From assembly GCA_963773035.1 (NCBI GenBank), contig CAVYZX010000010.1:682001-746000 (forward strand): a stretch of DNA of 64,000 nucleotides. Direction: 5' to 3'. This DNA is from CAVRXZ01 sp963773035 (GTDB lineage: Bacteria; Acidobacteriota; Vicinamibacteria; Vicinamibacterales; CAVVIG01). The translations under genes and the position numbers were made by a program. Of the stretch, positions 47,631 through 56,629 are shown in pieces. The notes beneath the pieces are model-generated. The model worked only from the letters and a program-made list of their open reading frames with translations, was not told the DNA's origin and ran no database searches. How positions within the stretch are numbered: the stretch's first letter is position 1; the number at the start of each line of letters is the position of its first letter.

Positions 47631-48275
47631 ACAGCTGCTTTTCTTTTTCACGATCGCAATCGGCGGTTGTAGTGGCTCAATTCCTGACCCACTACTCCAT
47701 CGGCTGAGGCCGAGTTTACATCATGCGGAAAGATGGCCACCTGCAGGTCACCATCACGCGGAACAGCGGGAAACGAGGCATGGGGCACTCACGCGCGAAC
47801 CTCGAAGGCGAGTTGAAGGCGATCACCGGAACGTCAGATTTCCGAGACCCTTCGGTCTACTCGCGCAAAGTCGCCACAAAGGCCTCTACGCCGCCGGAGC
47901 CTAGATGTCGCAGGGATTCGGAACCGCTCGCCAGGCGCCCAGCGCCTCGCGGCGCTTCCCGAAGACGGCTCGAGCAGCCAAGCGCGCGACGCGCTAACCC
48001 GATCCGAAGTGTCGCTCCGCGTAGGCGTGGGCGGAGCCAGTCTTGAGATAGCGTTCGAACCGGCGTGCCGTTCGCTCGTCGGTGTTTGTTGTTCGGCCGG
48101 CGAAGCCGAGCGAAGTCTGGCTGGGCGTTCGGGACGATTTCCGCAACTGGGTTGTCCGAGTCGCTGCGTGAGCCGATGATTCGGCGTGGAACGCCCAGCC
48201 GCGTTTCTAACGACGGCACGTGGCGGCGTGCATAGAATTGCGCCTCCATAGACAGCCTTGTCGAGATGCTCCGCC
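47631..48275. repeat. Repeat-rich gap without a gene
   Basis: This gap of about 645 bp contains degraded copies of the interspersed repeats: a cagggattcgg piece at 47911, gagcagccaagcgcg near 47972, a stretch like gcgaagccgagcgaagtctgg near 48098, and the 24-base repeat at 48127-48150. A plus-strand frame from 47723 (MRKDGHLQVTITRNSGKRG) has somewhat protein-like composition but no recognisable family, and I do not call it a gene. Confidence 0.5.
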
Positions 48276-49076
48276 ATGCCAGTCGAAGTGACGGTTAAGA
48301 CGATCCCCGCCACGACGCGGAACCGGTGGCAAGTGGACCACTGGTTCTACATCGCCGTGACGCTGCTCGTGATCCTTCTCCAGGTCGCCGGTTTCGGACC
48401 CTCGCTGCTGGACCAGTCCATGCGAAACGGTCGGCCTTCGTCGCTGGTGGTCATCCACGGAGTGGTCGCCAGCGCATGGCTCCTGCTGTTTCTCGCGCAG
48501 GCAACGCTCGTCGCCACCGGACGGACATCCGTCCATCGACGACTGGGCGCCATCGCGCTCGCACTGACGGCCGTCATGATTGTGCTCGTGTTCCAGATGA
48601 CAATCGAGATGGTGCGTCGCGGTCACGATCTCAGCGGCGATCTGATGAGACGCGCCGCCGCGCCAGGAGCGCCGGTGCCATCGGTGGCAGAGCGAGACGG
48701 AGGGCTCGGCGGATTAGTGGCTGCGTTGAATTTCGGCGTGCTGGTCGCAGCGGGTTGGTGGTATCGCCGCCGACCGGAAATTCACAAGCGGCTGATGCTG
48801 GTGGCGTTGCTTTCACTCACAATTGTACCGCTGGGGCATCTGGCTGGATATGTGGTCGGGCGGTGGCCCGATCTGTACGGACCGGCCAGATTCGCTCCGT
48901 TCGCTGGCATCCTTTTTCTTTTCGTGGGGGCGGTGCACGACAAGGTCACGCGCGGTCGCATCCACCCTGTATCGGTGTGGGTTCCACTCGCCTTCATCTC
49001 AGTGGGGTTGCTCGTCGGCGCCGTAGTAGCGCCATCCGCGCCGTGGCGTCAGTTTGTGGCTTGGCTGGCCGGTTAG
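48276..49076 (+). CDS. Seven-helix membrane protein (paralogue of 37830)
   Basis: This 266-residue protein has about seven transmembrane helices (about residues 27-46, 60-84, 92-112, 148-165, 176-197, 206-224 and 235-255). It shares with the 37830 protein the His-bearing helix VIHGVVASAWLLLFLAQATL, the loop VHRRLGAIALALT and the later IHKRLMLVALLSL, plus RGRIHPVSVW near the end. The start is taken at the ATG at 48276, which begins a basic cytoplasmic tail. Function unknown; a role in a membrane redox or lipid process is inference. Confidence 0.7.
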   Translation: MPVEVTVKTIPATTRNRWQVDHWFYIAVTLLVILLQVAGFGPSLLDQSMRNGRPSSLVVIHGVVASAWLLLFLAQATLVATGRTSVHRRLGAIALALTAVMIVLVFQMTIEMVRRGHDLSGDLMRRAAAPGAPVPSVAERDGGLGGLVAALNFGVLVAAGWWYRRRPEIHKRLMLVALLSLTIVPLGHLAGYVVGRWPDLYGPARFAPFAGILFLFVGAVHDKVTRGRIHPVSVWVPLAFISVGLLVGAVVAPSAPWRQFVAWLAG

Positions 49077-49079
49077 GCG

Positions 49080-49190
49080 AGGTCAAGAGACTCGAGTTGG
49101 CTGGGAGGCAGGGATTCGAACTCGGAACCAGCTTGTTTTCTAACGTGGTGATGGCGCGCGACTTCTGGTTCCAAGCGCTTCAGTCGCATG
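49080..49190. repeat. tRNA 3'-end-like repeat copy with tail
   Basis: Positions 49097-49126 carry the tRNA-like segment (minus strand: gttcgaatccctgcctccca). They are followed at 49138-49169 by a block shared with 50761-50792 with one mismatch. The unit sits between the 7-TM gene and the SDR gene. Confidence 0.7.
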
Positions 49191-49256
49191 CGCTTTGACG
49201 AGCCGAGAATCTGGCGATTTCCAATCGTCTGACCGGCCAGGAACAGGACAGGCTTC

Positions 49257-50075
49257 CTAGTCAAGGAACAGATCCGTCAGCAATTTGTTCGCGCCGGGAA
49301 CGAACGCGTACCCGTCCAAATCGGTGATTCCCTCGGAGGCCAGCACGTCCTCGTCGATGCAGAAATTACCGCTGAACTTCTGGCTCTCGCGGTTGAAGAT
49401 GATGTACGCGCTGTCGGCGAGGATCTCGGGCTTTCTGCCCACCTCCGGCCGCACACCGGGAATCAGCTGGAGCGCGGCAGTGGCCACGATCGTCCTCGGC
49501 CAGAGCGCGTTCACGGCAATTCCCTCGGTGCGAAACTCCTCCGCCATGCCGAGCACGCACATGCTCATTCCGTATTTCGCCATCGTGTACGCCACGTGAT
49601 CCTTGAACCACTTCGGCTTCATGTTGAGCGGCGGCGCAAGCGTCAGGATGTGCGGGTTCGACGCTTCTTTTAGGTAAGGGACGCAGGCCTGCGAGCAGCA
49701 ATAGGTACCACGCACGTTGACGGCGAACATGAGGTCGAAGCGCTTCATCGGCGTCGCCAGTGTCCCAGTGAGGCTGATGGCGCTGGCGTTGTTGACGAGA
49801 ATGTCGATGCCGCCAAACATCTCCGCCGCCTGCTTCGCCGCTGCATGCACCGCGGAATCGTCGCGGATGTCGAGCGCAATCGGCAATGCGTGTCCGCCCG
49901 CTCGCTCGATCGCCTCGGCTGCCGTATGTATGGTGCCCGGAAGCTTCGGATGCGGCTCGGTTGTTTTCGCGGCGACAACGACATTGGCGCCGTCCTTCGC
50001 CGCGCGCAGCGCGATCGCCAGGCCAATGCCGCGGGATGCACCGGTGATGAACAGCGTCTTGTTCTTCAGACTCAT
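49257..50075 (-). CDS. SDR-family oxidoreductase, HSDL2-like
   Basis: This 272-residue protein begins at the ATG at 50075, for which aaggg six bases upstream is a fair ribosome-binding site. The Rossmann motif is FITGASRGIGLAIALRAAKD, with LVNNASAI and the catalytic Tyr-Lys in HVAYTMAKYGMSMCVLGMAE. The usual catalytic Ser position reads TLAPPLNM, so Ser is replaced, which is common in the HSDL2/SDR-C subgroup with its NALWPRTIVATAALQ loop. It likely acts on a lipid or acyl-CoA. The neighbouring acyl-CoA synthetase debris fits a lost fatty-acid operon. Confidence 0.88.
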   Translation of the reverse strand: MSLKNKTLFITGASRGIGLAIALRAAKDGANVVVAAKTTEPHPKLPGTIHTAAEAIERAGGHALPIALDIRDDSAVHAAAKQAAEMFGGIDILVNNASAISLTGTLATPMKRFDLMFAVNVRGTYCCSQACVPYLKEASNPHILTLAPPLNMKPKWFKDHVAYTMAKYGMSMCVLGMAEEFRTEGIAVNALWPRTIVATAALQLIPGVRPEVGRKPEILADSAYIIFNRESQKFSGNFCIDEDVLASEGITDLDGYAFVPGANKLLTDLFLD

Positions 50076-50197
50076 CTCCATCCCTTACGGTTGACCAAAC
50101 TCCGAGAAAGCGTCTCGCGGGACCTAGCGCAATGCGCTGTGGGAGACTCACACCGAACGCGCTCCGACCGAACCAGCACGACCAACAGGCTCAACTA

Positions 50198-50456
50198 ACT
50201 GTGAACGATCCATCGTCGACCTCCTTCAGCATCCTCCGCATTATCTTGCCCGACGACGTGGTGGGTACCGAGGCGACAACCTGCACTGCGCGAGGCACTT
50301 TGTATGCCGCAAGATGCTCGCGACAATGCGCCACCAGGGAGCGTGCCGGACGAGGCCAAGGGCGAAGTGGCCAAAGCCTACGTGATCCTCAAGCCAGGAG
50401 CCGAGGTGTCGCGCGCAGATCCGATGAAATTTCTTCAGCAAAACAACCTGAGAGTC
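50198..50456. pseudogene. Acyl-CoA synthetase C-terminus broken by an inversion
   Basis: On the minus strand, 50340 down to 50198, the sequence encodes VAHCREHLAAYKVPRAVQVV, SVPTTSSGKIMRRMLKEV and a stop: the end of an AMP-forming acyl-CoA synthetase, including the catalytic Lys of SGKIMRR. On the plus strand, 50342-50456, it encodes VPDEAKGEVAKAYVILKPGA and EVSRADPMKFLQQ, the part that should directly precede it. Flipping about 115 bp makes the two halves continuous. The N-terminal 450 residues are absent. Confidence 0.75.
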
Positions 50457-50557
50457 CGGATTGGGCTGAGAGAAGGGCCTTCTCGTCGGCGAACGGGTGC
50501 TTGAAAGCGACGAAGTGCTTGTGAATCTTGAGGTTGTGTGAATGTCGGACCGGGAGC

Positions 50558-50815
50558 GAACTTGGCTGGGAGGCAGGGATTCGTCCGCCTTCGCGCTCCG
50601 CGCTGCGGCGCGATCTCATTGCGATCATGGATTCGTGCCAAGGACGGCGCGCGTGAGCGCGCCGGTCGAAGCCTAGAACCGGGCCGAGCAGCCAAGCGAC
50701 CGAGCAAGGTTTGTGAGGGAGCTTGGCGGTGAGGCAGGGATTCGAACTCGGACGGCGTTTTTCTAACATGGTGATGGCGCGCGACTTCTGGTGCTAAGCG
50801 GTTCGAGTTCCAACC
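50558..50815. repeat. Tandem composite of interspersed repeats
   Basis: This patch holds two tRNA-like segments in the same orientation (50558-50583 and 50722-50752). Between them lie the 69-base block shared with 24345 and the 33-base block shared with 42854; after them comes the 32-base block shared with 49138. It is the most complete copy of the family in the window and lies right at the left edge of the accessory operon. Confidence 0.75.
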
Positions 50816-50917
50816 GGTTACGAACTTCTCGTCGTCTGCCTGCAGTCCCCGCCAGTCCTCGCGGATTCTACCCGAGTCGTGGAGACATTTTGGAGACGGC
50901 CATTGGGTCAAGGGCGT

Positions 50918-51130
50918 TCAAGCGGGCGCCGTCTCCAACGCCACGCGCACGGAGTCGGATTCGGCCACCGAGAAGTTGAGCTTCTCGAAGCCAATCACCC
51001 GGCCCGAGCGGTCCTTCATCAGCACCACCTCGTCGCCGGTCTCTTCGGACACGTACTCCAGCGAAGGGTCTGTGAACCAGACCGTCAGGGTCTGACCTTC
51101 CCGGTCGTGGAATACCTTCACTTCGGCCAT
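50918..51130 (-). CDS. DUF2283-family small protein (antitoxin-like)
   Basis: This 70-residue protein is the usual DUF2283 size and pattern: VKVFHDREGQTLTVWF at the start, then SEETGDEVVLMKDRSGRVIG and FEKLNFSV. DUF2283 proteins are often encoded next to a small toxin-like nuclease. Here the start codon lies inside the end of such a gene (13-bp overlap), so the two are translationally coupled. It is the last gene of the minus-strand operon. Confidence 0.8.
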   Translation of the reverse strand: MAEVKVFHDREGQTLTVWFTDPSLEYVSEETGDEVVLMKDRSGRVIGFEKLNFSVAESDSVRVALETAPA

Positions 51131-51453
51131 ATTCGAACGCCTTCCTTGATCGCGTCGGTCGGATACGCGGTGATGAGGAAGGCTCCCTCGGCAACCCGTT
51201 TCACGACCGCGCACGTCCAGCGCTTCGTCGCCTCCGCCTTGTAGAAGAGTAGCACTTGAGGGTCGATCCGGCTCTGGCGAACCTCGTCGGGGGTCTCCAG
51301 CGCGGCCCTCGCGAGGCCTTCGCGCCCGGCCATCACCGGATGCTTCGCCGTGACGATCAGGTTCCAGCGAGCGACGGTTACCCGAACGCTGAACCCCAGG
51401 GGCGTCCTGGCTTCGAAGAGGACATCGTTGGCGTCCACGGGCACGTCGGTCAT
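51118..51453 (-). CDS. Small toxin-like protein (DUF4258/PBECR type)
   Basis: This 111-residue protein has VTAKHPVMAGREGLARAALE, the motif PDEVRQSRIDPQVLLFYK and a beta-sheet end (CAVVKRVAEGAFLITAYPTD). This His...DEVR.SR...LLFY pattern is that of small RNase-like toxins of the phage-barnase/EndoU/RelE-like and DUF4258 groups, which pair with DUF2283. Its ATG shares one base with the helicase stop codon, so it is coupled to the helicase as well. Toxin activity is inferred from family pattern and pairing. Confidence 0.65.
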   Translation of the reverse strand: MTDVPVDANDVLFEARTPLGFSVRVTVARWNLIVTAKHPVMAGREGLARAALETPDEVRQSRIDPQVLLFYKAEATKRWTCAVVKRVAEGAFLITAYPTDAIKEGVRIWPK

Positions 51454-54400
51454 CAGGCGACAGCCGCCGCGAATTGGGCAAATAGATCGCCGGGCAGTGA
51501 GTGATCAAGACGCCAAGTGACCGCCATTGGCAACTCGGACTCATGTTTCACGTAGCTCGCCGGCCCAAGGAACCAGAACGCCCTGTCGTCGCTGCGCAGC
51601 CGGGCAAACAGCATGATCGATGATCCCAGCGCCTCGTGTTGCTGGTACCGCCGTCCGGTTTCGCTATCGGCGCGGGTGGCCGACTGGCTCTCCCAATGAA
51701 TCAGGTCGCGGCTGATCGGCGTAGTCGCGGTAGCGGGTCGTCGGTGAGAACTGCCCGGTTGTCTTGTCCAGGGTAAAGGCGAACAGATCAGCGCCCGCAT
51801 CCTTCGCCCAATAAACGCCCGTTTGCCACGGGGCCACTTTCGCGTGTTCACCAATGCCGAACGCCGCAAGGATCTCAAGGCGCGTGTAGCGAGCGTGAAC
51901 CAGCAACGGCACATCGGGATGCCTGACCAACGCCTGCTGAACGTGATCGACGCGTGCAGCGAGGACCTCGAGCAGATCCAACAACTCGGCTCGAACCTGC
52001 GGATGCTCCCACACGATTTCGCACACGTCCTCGAGACTCATTGTCTTGTTGATCGCGCGGTCGGCAACGGACGCCACGAGCATGCGGACGAGCAGACGTT
52101 CACGCAGCGACATTGCTGCCAAGATCCGGCAGGTTGGCTCTCCGACAGCAATCTGCGGTACGAGTCGATTCTGAGAAAGTCGTCGATGTGTAGCAGCCGA
52201 GCGCAGGCCTGTCGAAGGATCTCTTCGTGGGGTCCAGCGGGTCTGACCGAAAGGCCGGCGTCCTCACGAAGATCGGAGAATGTCTTCCTACCCGTGTAGA
52301 CGTCCTCGGGTTCGAGACCCGTCTCGTCGAGGAAACGCTGCAGCGTGATGGTGTTGTCGCCTCGCGCGACCAATCGGAGTTCTTCGACCTTTTCCGGCCA
52401 TCGCGAGGGGACCGCGGCACGGATGTTCTCCAGGACCAGCTCTGTTGCGACGCGGTCCAACTCGATGTGACACCCAGCCGGCAAGAACGGAAAGCCTTCG
52501 GTGATCTGCCTCTCGAGATCCTTGCGGCTTCCTCCGAGCAGCGCCCGGAATCGGCGGTCGAACCGGAACTCCTTGCGATGATGCCCGACGAAGTCGAGCA
52601 CCGTGCAAACCGTTTTCCCCGCAAGTCGACGCAACCCGCGCCCAAGTTGCTGCAGGAACAGCGTCGGACTGTCTGTCGGTCGAAGCAACAGCAGCGTGTC
52701 CACGGCCGGTATGTCGATGCCCTCGTTGAAGAGATCGACGGAGAAGAGCACATTGATGCGCCGCGCAGCGAGATCGGCGAGCGCTCCGGCCCGTTCCTCG
52801 TCCGGGCTGTCTGCCCACACGGCGGTCGAGGCGACTCCCGCTTCCCGAAACACGCGCGCCATGAACCGCGCATGCTCAACGCTCACGCAGAAGCCGAGCG
52901 CTCGCATCCTGCGTGGGTCGTCGACGCGCGAAACGACCTGCGCGAGCACATGTCTGGCCCAGGCGTCATTCGAAGTCAGAAGATTCGACAGTCCTTCGAC
53001 GTCGTACCCTCGACCGCGCCGCCAGGGCACCTGGCGCAGGTCAAGCCCGTCATGGATGCCGTAGTACACGAACGGCGAAAGACGCTGTTGATCGATCGCG
53101 TCCCAAAGGCGCAGCTCCGCGGCGATTCGATTGTCGAACCAGTTCAATAGCGGGAGGCCGTCGCTTCTCTCCGGCGTCGCGGTGAGCCCCAGAAGTTCGG
53201 TCGGCTTGACGTGCTCGAGAAGCGCGCGATAGGACGGAGCGGCAGCGTGATGGAATTCATCGACGATGACCACGTCGAAGTGACCGGGTTCGAGGGATCC
53301 GAGGCCGGCGGCGTTGAGGCTCTGGATCGAAGCAAACACGTGGTCGAACTGCCGCGGGCGTTGCCCGCCGACCCACAGCTCTCCGAATGCATAGTCGCGC
53401 ACGCCGTGACGAAATGTCGCCAGGCTCTGTTCGAGGATTTCTTCACGATGGGCCACGAACAGCAGCCGCGAGCGCGGAAGTCGATCGCGAAGCCGCGCGT
53501 AGTCGATCGCGGCCATGACCGTCTTGCCTGTACCTGTCGCGGAGACGAGGAGGTTACGATGGTGCCCACGCTCCCGCGCCAGCGCGATCTGCTCGAGCAA
53601 GCGCTCCTGGAACGGTTCGGGCCGAAGCTCGATCGGACTCAAGAAGACGACGGGTCCGGACGAGGAACGAGCCGTTTCGGCGGCAAATCTGTCGGCATCA
53701 TACGGGACGAAATCGCCGCTGTTCCAATAGCTCTCGAACACCGCGGCGACTTTGTCGATGACGTCTGGATTTCGCGCACCCGACACCCGGACGTTCCATT
53801 CGAGGCCGCTGATCTGCGCCGAGTACGTCAAGTTCGATGAGCCGATGTAGGCCGTCGAGAACCCCGACCGTCGATGAAACAGCCACGCCTTCGCATGCAG
53901 GCGCGTGGTGCTCATGTCATACGACACGCGGACGTCCGCCCCAAGCTCGCTGAGCGCATCAAGGGCCCGCGCCTCAGTCGACCCCGTATACGTCGTCGTG
54001 AGAATGCGCAACTCCCGACCGCTCTGGCAATGGCTGCGGAGCGTGTCGAGCAGCGGCGCGATGCCGCTCCGGCGAATGAACGCCATGACGAGATCGATGC
54101 GATCGGCTGAATGCAGTTCGGTGAGCAGTTGATTGCCGACGCGCGGTTCCCCTGGAGCGTTCGTCAGCAGCGTCGTATCGAGAAGCGGGATGAGTGGTTC
54201 CGGCATTTCCTCGACGCGCCCATCCGGGGTTCTGCCCAGAACAGCACGCAGGACGGTTCCTGGCTCAATCGGGGCATCGGGACCGGTCTGAGATCCACTG
54301 ATCGTCTGATCGATCTGCTCGATGAGCTTCCGGGCGAGCGCGACTCCCACGGCGACTCGATCGGCATCATCCACGCCAGCGATGGCTCGCTGGACAATCC

Positions 54401-54548
54401 GGCCGAGATGAAGCGCGAGCCGATCCGGCGCCTCTGCAGACCGCACACCGTTGCGGATCGCGTAAAGGTCGTCACCCAGAGTAAGGAGCTGTGACGCAAT
54501 CGCTTCTGTGATGAGGACTTCGTATAGGCCGCGAGGGCGATCGGTCAT
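51453..54548 (-). CDS. PLD-nuclease/DEAD-helicase/DUF3427 protein, frameshifted twice
   Basis: The protein starts at 54548 and, joined across two frameshifts (near 52125 and 51715), has about 1030 residues. In order: an N-terminal domain; a phospholipase-D-type nuclease module with RLHAKAWLFHRR and IGSSNLTYSAQ (about residues 150-300); a superfamily-2 helicase with SATGTGKTVMAA, VIVDEFHHAA, GLTATPERSDG and FLQQLGRGLRRLAGK; and a C-terminal DUF3427 region (DVYWAK-like strands, WFLGPASYVKHESELPM). Single-base corrections repair both breaks. Proteins of this build are common in defence and mobile islands and probably process DNA. It overlaps the genes on both sides by 1-4 bp. Confidence 0.85.
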
Positions 54549-55269
54549 GCGCGGCCGATTCGCCCCATAGCCACGTCCAGAATGTCGCTGGCAGGGAGTC
54601 CGAGCTGCAGTTCCAGAGGGTGTCGCCCTGGCGCTGTTAGAACCTTGCCTTGAGACAGGCTCTGCTCGATTCGATCCGACAGAAGACAACGCTCGCCGCA
54701 GTCAAGACCGCTGGCCAAGCGCTCGAACTCGACGTAGCGGAGAAACTGGTCGGGACGGAAAGCAATGACAGTCTCCGTCAGCAGGCTCTCCTCAGGCCTC
54801 ACCTTGCGTCTCGCGTCGGAGCGCTCCCGTTCCCATCCGTGCCACCGTTGTGCCCGGGCAGCTTCAAGATCGCTGGTCTTGAACTCAACCGACCGTGGGA
54901 ACAACGTGGGACTGTGCATCCTCGGGTCAACACCGACGAACAGGCCCATCTCCAAGTGCACGCCAAACATCATCGTGATCTTTTTCCCACGAGGGTCGAA
55001 ATAGAGTCGGTGACAGCGATCTGGAGCCGCTTCCGTACATGATTTGGAAACGGTGCCTGTCGAGCGGCCTTCCAGCTCGTCTGGTACCCGTTGGCTGTGA
55101 AAGCGTAGCAGACCAGTTCGCGCTGGACGCCCGTTGGCGTCCCAACCGTGAATTCGAATGGGGCTGTTGTGGGATCCGCGCGCACGAGAATCGCGGCGCC
55201 GCATTCTCGGAGCGCCTGTTCGATGCGGGCGACGATATTGCGTCGACGTAGACCGCGGTAACGTCTCAC
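54545..55269 (-). CDS. Unrecognised conserved protein, frameshifted
   Basis: Starting at a GTG (55269), the joined protein of about 240 residues reads RIEQALRECGAAILVRADPT, FEFTVGTPTGVQRELVCYAF, then GRPLDRHRFQIMYGSGS in a second frame, then CHRLYFDPRGKKITMMFGVH and HSPTLFPRSVEFKTSDLEAA in a third, and FRPDQFLRYVEFERLASGLD to the end. The two shifts (near 55098 and 55020) are single-base. I do not recognise the family. The charged strand pairs (HRFQ, then VEFK) would suit a restriction-endonuclease-like core, but that is a guess. The stop overlaps the helicase start by 4 bp. Confidence 0.6.
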
Positions 55270-55286
55270 GTGAGGCCACCCCTGCT

Positions 55287-56395
55287 TCACGATTTCGTGA
55301 CGTTTCGATCGCTGACAGGGTCGTATTGCCATTCACCCTGTAACCGCTCAGGCCCGAATAACGCAGGTACCAACGCTGCGAATTCTGGGGCGATGAACAA
55401 GCCAGGAACATGCTTGTAGACCGCATCACGTTCAGACCGCATGTACCACTTCCGCGCAAGAACGCGAGTCCGTTCCGGATCGGAACCGTTCACAAAGGGC
55501 GTTCGGCCGTGCCCAATTGCGCCATTTCGGATGAAGCAGCCGTGTCCCTTGCCAGATAGATGGATGAACGTCGAGCCGGAGGCAAAGGGCTCCGCGGACC
55601 TTTCAAAGGCTGTCCTGGCGCGAATTAGTGCCGGTACGTCATCTCGCCAATTGATCCTGTATTCCCCGGTAGGGGACCGGAACACGGACTGCGGTTGATG
55701 CCGCTCGTTCAAAAAAAGAATCGGACCTACAACCTTAAGGGCGCCCTTCCCTCTTGGCCGAATCATTTCCACAGCGTCTGGAAGAAACAACATCCGGAAG
55801 GCCTCCGCATCATCTCGCGCCAGATCCAGGGCAACACGGAGGATGTTCTGAAAAATGTGTACCCCCCGTACAAAGGGCCGGAATCCGCATACAGCACCGC
55901 GGTTTCAACCGTGCCTCCACTGCCGAGGCCGTCGTGGTGCATCGCGAACATCTCGGAGGTCTCCCCTTGCTCGCGGTACCCTGTTGTCCCGGTTCGTTCT
56001 TGAAAATCAAAGACTTTTACCGTGCCATCGGCTCCGAATCGAGCGACTATATCTGGATGGCTCTCGAGCGGATGTGGGAGCGGATTGTGAAGTTGCAGAT
56101 CAGATTTTAATTGCTCGGCCAATTCGAACAGCGGATGGGAAAGCGTCGACTCGGCGTGTGGATTCAAGACGATGAAATAGGCGACGCCATCGTTTCCGAA
56201 ATATGCCGCACGAATAGCGGAACGCTCCTGCTCTGAGAGTCTCGTGAAGTCGCGAATCACAGTGGCTGTCGCGGGGCGAGATCGCAACCGGCCGAGCGGC
56301 GGAACGGCAGTTACTGACTGGAACTCGAACGACGCAAGAACGAGTTCCAGGAATCGATCCGCCTGGGCAGTGAATTCGCGCTCGACGTCAGTCAT
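55287..56395 (-). CDS. 2-oxoglutarate/Fe(II) oxygenase (TauD/clavaminate-synthase type), frameshifted
   Basis: The joined protein of about 370 residues has the iron-binding HxD motif as FAMHHDGLGSGGTVETAVLY (about residue 153) and the distal His with the 2-oxoglutarate-binding Arg in AIGHGRTPFVNGSDPERTRV. Spacing suits the TauD/clavaminate synthase clan. The frame breaks in a run of T near 55850-55856 (minus strand); adding one T gives GYTFFQNILRVALDLARDD and joins the halves. It hydroxylates or desaturates an unknown substrate. Its position inside a DNA-processing operon, 18 bp before the next gene, raises the possibility that a modified base, nucleotide or protein is the target. Confidence 0.75.
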
Positions 56396-56629
56396 GCCGC
56401 TCCAGTCGAGTGTTGATGCAACAGCTCAGGTCCACAGACGCTCTTCCAGTCCGCGGCGACAGGAGCGGGCAAAGGACGTTCAGTGCATTTCTCCACGACG
56501 CACCCAGCCGGGCCTTGTGTCATTTCCTGGCCTGTCACCGAAGATTACGCTGCGGCGGGCAGAAACGAAAGTCTCACGACGGCGAGAGCGAACCATTCCG
56601 GACCTGAGTCAACCGCGACGAGCCGTGCT

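Noticed and set aside
47723..48046. A plus-strand frame (MRKDGHLQVTITRNSG...)
   Set aside because: No recognisable domain, no ribosome-binding site, and its second half runs through the interspersed repeats.
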